This document shows, piece by piece, positions 1 to 5,160 of a stretch of 6,736 nucleotides of DNA (its first letter is position 1; each line of letters begins with the position of its first letter). Where the stretch lies: positions 1-6,736 of the forward strand of contig JAGCET010000046.1 of assembly GCA_017650505.1 (NCBI GenBank). Reading direction: 5' to 3'. The position numbers and the translations under genes are program-made. The stretch comes from Alphaproteobacteria bacterium. Its GTDB lineage: Bacteria > Pseudomonadota > Alphaproteobacteria > Rs-D84. The notes beneath the pieces were generated by a model. That model saw nothing but the letters and a program-made list of their open reading frames with translations, did not search any database and had not been told where the DNA came from.

Positions 1-58
1 AAGGTCTGCGACGCAGGTGCTCACTTTCGTTCGCACTGGGTACCGCCCTTCGGCGGTA
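1..58. repeat. Palindrome-rich segment at the window edge
   Basis: Three inverted repeats are packed into under 60 bases: CTGCG/CGCAG at 6-10 and 12-16, GTGC/GCAC at 17-20 and 33-36, and a perfect 7-bp stem TACCGCC/GGCGGTA at 41-47 and 52-58 around the loop CTTC. No T-run follows the last stem, so it does not look like a terminator. The density of palindromes without coding potential fits the end of a dispersed palindromic repeat or a structured RNA tail that began left of the window. Only the palindromes are seen; the repeat identity is inferred. Confidence 0.35.
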
Positions 59-125
59 TGACGATTATCTGCAACAACCCTATCTATCCCATCCATTTTC
101 CTTCCACTTTCTACTATCGCATTAT

Positions 126-254
126 GAACAAAAAGGTACCTTTATGTCCACCCATTTTTTGCATTTTTTCAAAATTAAAAATCCCAGATTTCCGGGATTT
201 TTTATTGTGTGGTTTTACCGTTTTCAAAACGAACATAAAGGTACCTTTTTGTCC
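126..254. repeat. Symmetrical element: palindromic inverted arms around a central hairpin
   Basis: Arms at 126-149 and 231-254 match in inverted orientation at 22 of 24 positions, with a perfect 20-base core at 128-147 and 233-252. Each arm is also an imperfect palindrome around AAAGGTACCTTT, so the arms match as direct repeats too: 25 of 28 between 126-153 and 231-258. The midpoint of the arms (190) coincides with that of the hairpin at 177-202 (189.5). The whole segment is therefore a nested inverted repeat, able to form a cruciform or a long RNA stem. It lies in the 3' flank of the plsC operon. A small palindromic mobile repeat, a bidirectional terminator or a protein-binding element would all fit. 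The structure is clear; the function is unknown. Confidence 0.6.
177..204. terminator. Probable bidirectional intrinsic terminator
   Basis: A 9-bp stem AAAATCCC-type left arm (177-185) pairs with its complement at 194-202 around an 8-base loop. An A-rich left side and a T-run on the right give a U-tract in either direction. On the minus strand it lies about 105 bases past the plsC stop codon, so it is the likely end of the ftsE-ftsX-DUF218-plsC transcript. It sits on the symmetry axis of the larger 126-254 element. Only 3 of the 9 base pairs are G-C, so efficiency may be modest. Confidence 0.55.
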
Positions 255-266
255 GCCCGTCAAATG

Positions 267-297
267 GCCGAAAACCGTGGGGTTCCGGCATATTTTT
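267..297 (+). terminator. Possible rightward intrinsic terminator
   Basis: GCCG...CGGC arms with an internal AACC/GGTT pairing (267-289, one bulged base, four-base loop) form a hairpin. On the plus strand it is followed at once by ATATTTTT. On the minus strand no U-tract follows, so there it would only be a 3'-UTR hairpin just after the plsC stop. It could stop rightward transcripts from running into plsC as antisense. No rightward gene is visible in the window to its left. Confidence 0.35.
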
Positions 298-309
298 GAT
301 AGGTGTTTT

Positions 310-1017
310 TTATGCACTGTGGCGGTTTATTGCCTCGTGAATTTCTGATAATGTTGCAGTAGATGCAATTATTGGTTCAAAATGCACCGTTGCCGTTCCG
401 GGTATCATACGACCCTTTTTTGGCCAATACAGGCCGGTGTCGGTTCCAACCGGAATAATTGGCAACTTTAAGGTGTGTGATAAAAACATCAGACCGCGTT
501 TCAGTGCGGGGTGTTGCCCCGGTTTTACGCGTGTGCCTTCGGGAAAAATGATTAGTGTTGCGCCATTCATTATTTTTGTTGCGACCGCGTCCGCCAGTTT
601 ATTAAGGTTTGTTGCGCCACGTGCACGATTTACCGGTTGCATACCCATACGCCAAAATGACCAACCGTATATCGGAATCCATAATAATTCCCGCTTTAAT
701 ATAAAGAACGGATTTTGAATGTTGGTAACCAAAATTGCAACCTCCATCATAGACATATGTTTGGATGCAATGATTGCCTTGCCATCGGTTCGTTTGTTTT
801 CATTCGGGGTTTCGGGAATTGCCCCATCGTCGGGTTCGGGATAGAATATTTTATACCTGATTCCGCAAATAATTCGTGCCAAGAATAATACCCCGCGTGC
901 ATCCGTAATTATCATGCGGGATGTCATTTTTTTTGACACCAATCCGACCAACAAAAATGGCGACCACATCACAAAGTAAATTGACAATAAAATTTTGAAT
1001 AAGATGGTTCTAAACAT
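310..1017 (-). CDS. plsC: 1-acyl-sn-glycerol-3-phosphate acyltransferase (PlsC/LPLAT family)
   Basis: It probably transfers a fatty acyl group to lysophosphatidic acid, giving phosphatidic acid for membrane phospholipid synthesis at the inner membrane. The 235-residue length is normal for the family. A hydrophobic N-terminus (about 5-27) would anchor it. The acyltransferase blocks appear in order: block I as H87-x4-E92 (HMSMME, where HX4D is the textbook form), block II KRELLWIPIYGW at 108-119, block III FPEGTR at 158-163, and block IV around LPIIPVG at 185-191. The start ATG has AAAGGA about 8 bases upstream. It is the last gene of the leftward operon, 17 bases after the DUF218 gene. Substrate specificity cannot be read from the sequence, and a lysophospholipid or ornithine-lipid acyltransferase of the same superfamily is possible. 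Confidence 0.88.
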   Translation of the reverse strand: MFRTILFKILLSIYFVMWSPFLLVGLVSKKMTSRMIITDARGVLFLARIICGIRYKIFYPEPDDGAIPETPNENKRTDGKAIIASKHMSMMEVAILVTNIQNPFFILKRELLWIPIYGWSFWRMGMQPVNRARGATNLNKLADAVATKIMNGATLIIFPEGTRVKPGQHPALKRGLMFLSHTLKLPIIPVGTDTGLYWPKKGRMIPGTATVHFEPIIASTATLSEIHEAINRHSA

Positions 1018-1034
1018 TTATATAATCCTTTGGT

Positions 1035-1559
1035 TTATTGCATATATTGTGGACTTTCGCGTATTCCGACCAATGTTACCAAATATTTTACATATTCAAT
1101 GACCCAACGTTCCAATCGTCGCGCCGGCGGCATTTCAGACAGTGCGACCGGGCATGCCACAATTGTTGTGTACGGTAATTCGTGATGCACCAAATGTTTA
1201 GCGCGGCGAATATGGTCTTCGGTTGTGATTAAAACGATTCGGTCCAATCCCGATTTTTCTACCAATTTCCGTATGGCACGCGCGTTTTGATATGTAGATT
1301 TCGATTCGGATTCGATTGTCGCGCGATCACTGTTTATGTGCCCAGAATCTGCACCAACGCCAATTATGTATAAATCTGCATCGGGGTATTTTTCGACTTG
1401 GCGTTCGGCAAAGGGAATGCGACGAAAATCACCGGTTAAAACAAAGATGCTGTCATTTGACAATATAAAATCACAATCATTCGGGGTTGTTAACTTGAAT
1501 GCGATTCCGCCAACAACAAACAAACCTAACATTAAAAACGATGGACGCAAGAACTTCAT
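1035..1559 (-). CDS. DUF218 (YdcF/ElyC/SanA-like) membrane-anchored protein
   Basis: This is a 174-residue protein with one N-terminal membrane segment (about 7-23) followed by a DUF218 domain. Recognisable family features are DSIFVLTG (36-43), which corresponds to the usual D-x-I-x-VLGG strand and loop, an acidic/Ser motif with STYQNA (88-93) like the family's S-N-T-x-E-N-A, and TTEDHIRRA (112-120) like T-S-x-x-H-x-x-R-A. E. coli relatives SanA and ElyC affect envelope barrier function and peptidoglycan or undecaprenyl-linked precursor metabolism, but no reaction is firmly assigned. The frame stays open upstream to 1613, but that would overlap ftsX by 53 bases. ATG at 1559, one base after the ftsX stop (TAAAATG), fits translational coupling and puts the membrane segment at the N-terminus. 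No strong ribosome binding site is visible. Confidence 0.82.
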   Translation of the reverse strand: MKFLRPSFLMLGLFVVGGIAFKLTTPNDCDFILSNDSIFVLTGDFRRIPFAERQVEKYPDADLYIIGVGADSGHINSDRATIESESKSTYQNARAIRKLVEKSGLDRIVLITTEDHIRRAKHLVHHELPYTTIVACPVALSEMPPARRLERWVIEYVKYLVTLVGIRESPQYMQ

Positions 1560-1560
1560 T

Positions 1561-2400
1561 TTATTGACCGGCCAAAATCTTTTTCGTTGAACGCTTGGTG
1601 ACGAATATTGCAAAGGTGATTATTGCGATTGGCACCATTGCAATCGCCACCCATCCGCCACCCGAAATTCCCAACATAGCCATAAGGCCGACACGTGCGG
1701 ACCGTGCAACGGTTAAAATTACGCCCAACATTGGTAATGCCACGATGAATCCCGCACCGCATGCCACAATGCAAATCTTGGTGACGATGATTTGCATTTG
1801 GCGGACAACGAACGCGTCACTTGCGCCAATTTGATTTAAAATTTCCAATTCGCGTTTATGCAAAATTGCCGTATTGCGCGCAATAAATGAAATGCAAACC
1901 CCGATTGTTCCGATAATTAGCGCCAAAACAAAACCCAAAATACCAACCATTTTTAACCCCGCGGAAATGGATGGGCGCAGGGCGTCACTGTGTCGTACGA
2001 ATCGGGCAACACCGGTAAATTCCCTTTGAATTTGGGTGATATCCGATTCGGTTTTAAATTTAACCTCGAACATCTTGGGCAGGTATTTTTCCAATGCGCC
2101 GTTTCCACCACCAATCCATGGTGCCATAAGGCGGGTCATTTCGGCGGTACTAAGTTCATGGACCGATTCGAATTTATCAGAATTTGCACCGATAATCTTT
2201 TTCGCATTGCGTGTGTTGTCTTCCCCATTTACCTGGACAGAAGCGTACAGATTCCATTGGCGATTCCAACGCATAACCCCGGTCCCAATCGCCAATGATA
2301 TGCCCAATGCCATCACCGCCAAGAATGTCATAATCCCCATAACCGCGGTCATAAAAACCGATTGTTCACGAAATAATGAAAATACAAGTGGTCGTTTCAT
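1561..2400 (-). CDS. ftsX: Cell division protein FtsX (ABC-type permease subunit)
   Basis: FtsX is the membrane partner of FtsE. In characterised bacteria the complex couples ATP hydrolysis to activation of periplasmic cell-wall hydrolases at the septum, rather than to transport. The 279-residue product has the FtsX layout: a short cytoplasmic N-terminus, TM1 (about 15-40), a periplasmic domain (about 43-148), TM2 (150-173), the cytoplasmic loop HKRELEILNQIGASD (181-195) matching the family's E-I-x-I-L-x-x-x-G-A-x-D motif, TM3 (204-231) and TM4 (246-268). The frame is open to 2457, but ATG at 2400 is one base after the ftsE stop (TAATATG) and gives the expected N-terminus. The longer start would overlap ftsE by 56 bases. 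A weak TTGGAAA lies upstream inside ftsE. Confidence 0.9.
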   Translation of the reverse strand: MKRPLVFSLFREQSVFMTAVMGIMTFLAVMALGISLAIGTGVMRWNRQWNLYASVQVNGEDNTRNAKKIIGANSDKFESVHELSTAEMTRLMAPWIGGGNGALEKYLPKMFEVKFKTESDITQIQREFTGVARFVRHSDALRPSISAGLKMVGILGFVLALIIGTIGVCISFIARNTAILHKRELEILNQIGASDAFVVRQMQIIVTKICIVACGAGFIVALPMLGVILTVARSARVGLMAMLGISGGGWVAIAMVPIAIITFAIFVTKRSTKKILAGQ

Positions 2401-2401
2401 A

Positions 2402-3184
2402 TTATGCGTTTCCAATATCGTTAAATTGTTTGCTAAGTTCGGCAAAATATTCCGCATCGCCCGTGTGTAGTGCGGGTTTGCGCGCGCGTGCCGATTCGGA
2501 ATGTGCCGGACCCATAAATGTCAGTTTGTGATTTTCAACGTGCATAATTGGGAATTTATATGTTCCCATCAATTTAGAATTATGGGTCGCAATAATTATG
2601 GTTGTACCGAACATTTTGTTCATTTGAATGAACAGTTCCATCAACCGAGATGCGTTTTCATCGTCCAAATTTCCAGTTGGTTCGTCCGCCAGCATAATCG
2701 CCGGTTGCACAATAATTGCACGGGCGACCGATACACGTTGTTGCTGGCCCCCACTTAAAGTTTTTGGATTCGCGTTTGCAAATTTGCCAAGTCCCACCCA
2801 GTCCAACGTTTTGGTAACCAATTTTTTTATTTTTGCTTCGTCCACACCACGCACGCGCAGTGGCAATGCGACGTTGTCGAACACCGACATATGCGACAGC
2901 AACGAATATTCTTGGAACACAATTGCCATTTTGTGGCGCAGTTTTGTTATTTCATCGCGGGATATATTATTTGTCGGTATTCCAAAAATCTTTACCGTTC
3001 CACGACATGGTTTATGCAGTTGATATATAATGCGCAACAGTGTTGTTTTACCCGCGCCCGATGCCCCCGACAGGAAATAAAATGACCCCGCATCGATGTT
3101 AAAAGACACGTCGGTCAAGACATCCGGACTGTTGTCATATCGCACGCCTACATTGGCCAATGAAATAATAGTATTGCTTTCCAT
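2402..3184 (-). CDS. ftsE: Cell division ATP-binding protein FtsE
   Basis: This is the ABC ATPase subunit of FtsEX. From ATG 3184 the protein has 260 residues. It shows Walker A GASGAGKTT (40-48), Q-loop Q91 in the FtsE-like stretch VFQEYSLL, VFDNVALPLR (101-110), ABC signature LSGGQQQR (143-150), Walker B and D-loop IMLADEPTGNLD (163-174), and H-switch H201. The Q-loop and DNVALPL context are much more FtsE-like than LolD-like, and the adjacent ftsX settles the assignment. Residues from about 225 to 260 extend past the usual end (E. coli FtsE has 222), giving a polar, partly basic tail. Other possible starts are ATG 3193 and TTG 3220. They are disfavoured because they overlap the likely promoter and extend the N-terminus beyond the family norm. 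No clear ribosome binding site precedes any of the three. Confidence 0.92.
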   Translation of the reverse strand: MESNTIISLANVGVRYDNSPDVLTDVSFNIDAGSFYFLSGASGAGKTTLLRIIYQLHKPCRGTVKIFGIPTNNISRDEITKLRHKMAIVFQEYSLLSHMSVFDNVALPLRVRGVDEAKIKKLVTKTLDWVGLGKFANANPKTLSGGQQQRVSVARAIIVQPAIMLADEPTGNLDDENASRLMELFIQMNKMFGTTIIIATHNSKLMGTYKFPIMHVENHKLTFMGPAHSESARARKPALHTGDAEYFAELSKQFNDIGNA

Positions 3185-3191
3185 AATCGCC

Positions 3192-3220
3192 ATATTAGTA
3201 AAAAATTTTTTTATGGTCAA
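3192..3220 (-). promoter_or_regulatory. Likely sigma-70-type promoter of the ftsE operon
   Basis: On the minus strand TTGACC (3220-3215) is followed by a 17-base spacer and TAATAT (3197-3192). The -35 matches the consensus at 5 of 6 positions and the -10 at 4 of 6. The spacer contains the tract A7T6, which should be intrinsically bent. Transcription would start near 3184-3186, practically on the A of the ATG chosen for ftsE, which suggests a leaderless or near-leaderless mRNA. The start site is inferred. Confidence 0.45.
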
Positions 3221-3238
3221 CGTGTTTTAATATGTTAT

Positions 3239-3267
3239 TTGCAAAGCCCCCAAAAATGTGATATACT
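3239..3267 (+). promoter_or_regulatory. Extended -10 promoter of the barrel-protein gene
   Basis: TTGCAA (3239-3244), a 17-base spacer and TATACT (3262-3267) preceded by TG-A form a strong extended -10 promoter. The start site would lie near 3274, leaving a leader of about 20 bases that carries the AAGGA ribosome binding site at 3283-3287, six bases before the ATG. It lies back to back with the ftsE promoter. Confidence 0.7.
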
Positions 3268-3293
3268 GCGGTTAAAGAAAGTAAGGAAAAAAA

Positions 3294-4169
3294 ATGAAAA
3301 AAATCATAGTAAGTCTTGTTGCATTGTCTGCGATAGTGCCGGCGTTTGCCGATGGCGATTGCGGATGCAAATCAAAAAATTGCAAACCGAAAAAGGTTCG
3401 TGTTGTGTACGTTGGCGCGCCGTCAGATGATGCGGCTACGTATGAAAGTACGGTATTGTCATCGGAACCGCAATACGAAACCCAAGAAATCACAGTGTCT
3501 GAGGCGACAAAGTTATATGAACCGGTTGTTGAACCGGCGCCACGTGTGCGTAAATCATCGCGGTCGGATTCTGATTGGTACCTTGGGGGGCGCATTGGCG
3601 TAGATTTGTTGTCGTGGAAAAATAAATATACTGCGACACCGGCGGCGGCGATTGCAGACCCGGACTTTGATCACGACAATTATGTCTTTGAACCGGTATT
3701 TGGTGGGGATTTGTTCGTTGGGTATCATTTCAGTCCTGCGATGCGTGGCGACGTAGAACTTGGGTACATGACGCAGTTCGAAGATTCAGACAATGGTGTT
3801 TCGTTCAAGATGTCAACGTTCTATACGACGTTCAACGCGTATTACGATTTCACAAATCATTTCTATTTGGGGGCGGGCCTTGGGTTTGCGTTCCCAAAGA
3901 TAAATGTTGATTTTGAATATTTTGCGCCGGGTTCGAACAGTGAGACCAAATTGTCACTGATGTGGGCGGCAATGGCGGGATATACATACGACCTGTCGGA
4001 TCGTGTTATGTTTGATTTCCGCTATCGTCTATCGGGCTTCTGGGGACCCGAGATGACACGTGGCGTATCGGGATTCAATGTTACGGGCACTCCGTTGAAT
4101 GCGTTGACGACCAAGGTTGGATTCGTCTTGGATAATCAGTTCTCGGTTGGTCTGCGTTACGAATTTTAA
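3294..4169 (+). CDS. Outer-membrane beta-barrel protein with Cys-containing N-terminal extension
   Basis: The 291-residue protein begins with a clear Sec signal peptide (1-19, cleavage after AFA). The mature N-terminus carries a small Cys cluster, CGCKSKNC, with C23, C25 and C30. No lipobox is present, so it is not a lipoprotein. A polar, Glu/Pro/Ser-rich linker (about 35-92) leads to a domain from W95 to the C-terminus made of alternating amphipathic strands rich in Gly and aromatics (YLGGRIGVDL, FYLGAGLGFAFP, MFDFRYRLSGFW, FSVGLRYEF). It ends in Phe, the usual outer-membrane insertion signal. This fits the small porin/OmpA-barrel class of about eight strands. The function is not identifiable; surface structural protein, adhesin or anchor are possible. 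It has its own promoter and AAGGA site and is followed 18 bases later by a secreted fibre-like gene, so the two are probably co-transcribed. Confidence 0.8.
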   Translation: MKKIIVSLVALSAIVPAFADGDCGCKSKNCKPKKVRVVYVGAPSDDAATYESTVLSSEPQYETQEITVSEATKLYEPVVEPAPRVRKSSRSDSDWYLGGRIGVDLLSWKNKYTATPAAAIADPDFDHDNYVFEPVFGGDLFVGYHFSPAMRGDVELGYMTQFEDSDNGVSFKMSTFYTTFNAYYDFTNHFYLGAGLGFAFPKINVDFEYFAPGSNSETKLSLMWAAMAGYTYDLSDRVMFDFRYRLSGFWGPEMTRGVSGFNVTGTPLNALTTKVGFVLDNQFSVGLRYEF

Positions 4170-4187
4170 TCCAAAAGGTATAAACCC

Positions 4188-5054
4188 ATGAGAGAGAATG
4201 TAAAAACATCATTGTTTGCGGTTGTGGCCGTGGCGGTTATGACCAGTGGTGCGATTGCGGCGCCGTCTGTGCGTGGCATTGGTGCCGGTGATGCGTCGAC
4301 TGCGGCGATTGGTTCGTCGGCGCGTTCTGGTTCTCTGCGGACGGGTGCATTGGTTGGTGCGATATCGTCAAAGTCTCAAACCCCGGTTCCGATGTTATCG
4401 GGCACTCGTGTTGGCGGTTCGACCCCGGTGCGTACGGTGACGACGCCACGTCTATCGATTGGGAAATACATTGGTGCACCCGCGTCCATAAGTACGTCTG
4501 GTGGTGGTGGCACAGGTTGTTGCGATGGGCTGAACGAACGCATCACGCAACTGGAGCGCGAGATTATTGAAAAACAAGATATCCTGCACGATTCCGAATA
4601 TATTTACATAGATGAATCCACGCACGAAATTATGTTGGATATTGAAAGCATCCTTGAATTGATAGGTGATGGCAGTGGCGGCGATGGCACGCCGGGTGCC
4701 GATGGTACCGACGGTCGTGAAGTAGAAATGGGTACGAATAGCACTGGTTTGTTGTGGCGCTATGTCGGTGAACCGGACAGTGCATGGCGTTTGTTGATAT
4801 CGTGGGCCGATTTGTCGTCCAACCTTGAAATACCCGATATAGATTTGTCGGGCAAGGTTGACATTGATCAAAGTCAAAATGCCCAGGCCGGCGATGACGT
4901 TTTGATATTGAATGCGAATAACCAGGTTGTCACGGGAAATTTGGATGATAAGTATGTCAAGATTCAACAATCATTACCAAGTCAGCATTATCAGGTTATG
5001 CAACTTGATGAAAATCTGCGTGTTGTGCCGGGGTTAAAGATCTGGGCGGAATAG
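4188..5054 (+). CDS. Secreted modular fibre-like protein (shorter paralogue)
   Basis: I do not recognise a named family for the full protein of 288 residues. A signal peptide (1-24, cleavage after AIA) is followed by a low-complexity Ser/Thr/Gly/Val region with RSGSLRTGA (46-54), PRLSIGKYIG (87-96), a Gly run and a Cys pair C111-C112. A short coiled coil follows (about 115-131, LNERITQLERE). Next come KQDILHDSEYI (129-139), a short collagen-like stretch GDGTPGADGTDG (165-176), the module DGREVE...WRYVG...W..LISW (175-206), and two hairpin-like repeats ending near 250 and 282. Collagen-like stretches joined to DGREVE/WRYVG modules are common in tailed-phage fibres and bacterial collagen-like proteins. 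AAAAGG lies 9 bases before the ATG, and the gene follows the barrel gene by 18 bases. Likely exported and surface-associated; no anchor is visible. Confidence 0.7.
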   Translation: MRENVKTSLFAVVAVAVMTSGAIAAPSVRGIGAGDASTAAIGSSARSGSLRTGALVGAISSKSQTPVPMLSGTRVGGSTPVRTVTTPRLSIGKYIGAPASISTSGGGGTGCCDGLNERITQLEREIIEKQDILHDSEYIYIDESTHEIMLDIESILELIGDGSGGDGTPGADGTDGREVEMGTNSTGLLWRYVGEPDSAWRLLISWADLSSNLEIPDIDLSGKVDIDQSQNAQAGDDVLILNANNQVVTGNLDDKYVKIQQSLPSQHYQVMQLDENLRVVPGLKIWAE

Positions 5055-5106
5055 GGTGGAAATCTGGGGAGTATGAAGAAAATCAGAAGAAAGTGAAAAA
5101 AGTATT

Positions 5107-5134
5107 TTGGGAAGGGTTCAAATTGTGATATAAT
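5107..5134 (+). promoter_or_regulatory. Extended -10 promoter of the larger fibre-like gene
   Basis: A perfect TATAAT (5129-5134) is preceded by TGTGA, giving an extended -10 almost identical to that of the barrel gene (TGTGATATAAT against TGTGATATACT). A weaker TTGGGA (5107-5112) sits 16 bases upstream as -35. The start site would be near 5141, with a leader of about 20 bases. No terminator hairpin is seen between the preceding gene (stop at 5054) and this promoter, so read-through from the upstream operon is also possible. Confidence 0.65.
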
Positions 5135-5160
5135 GTCTAACAACGGGGAAAGTGAGAGAG

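Noticed and set aside
114..317. 67-codon minus-strand ORF after plsC
   Set aside because: It starts with GTG inside the plsC stop region and reads through the terminator. The repeated GG(Q/H)KGTF peptide is explained by the two palindromic arms lying 105 bases apart, a multiple of three.
58..348. 96-codon plus-strand ORF across the intergenic region
   Set aside because: It has no ribosome binding site, runs through the palindromic element and both hairpins, and overlaps the end of plsC. Its composition is that of translated A/T-rich intergenic DNA.
1035..1613. Longer start (1613) for the DUF218 protein
   Set aside because: It would add 18 polar, basic residues before the membrane anchor and overlap ftsX by 53 bases. 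ATG 1559 directly follows the ftsX stop.
2402..3184. LolD-type lipoprotein-release ATPase instead of FtsE
   Set aside because: The neighbouring permease has the FtsX topology with a small periplasmic domain and an EILNQIGASD loop, not the LolC/E layout. The Q-loop region reads as FtsE.
2402..3220. TTG start at 3220 for ftsE
   Set aside because: TTG is a rarer start codon, it coincides with the -35 element, and the added residues are encoded by the A7T6 tract and have no counterpart in FtsE proteins.
5152..5160. GTG start at 5152 for the larger fibre protein
   Set aside because: The MRE it would add resembles the paralogue, so it is not excluded, but the GGGGA site is only two bases from the GTG. 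ATG 5161 has usable spacing.
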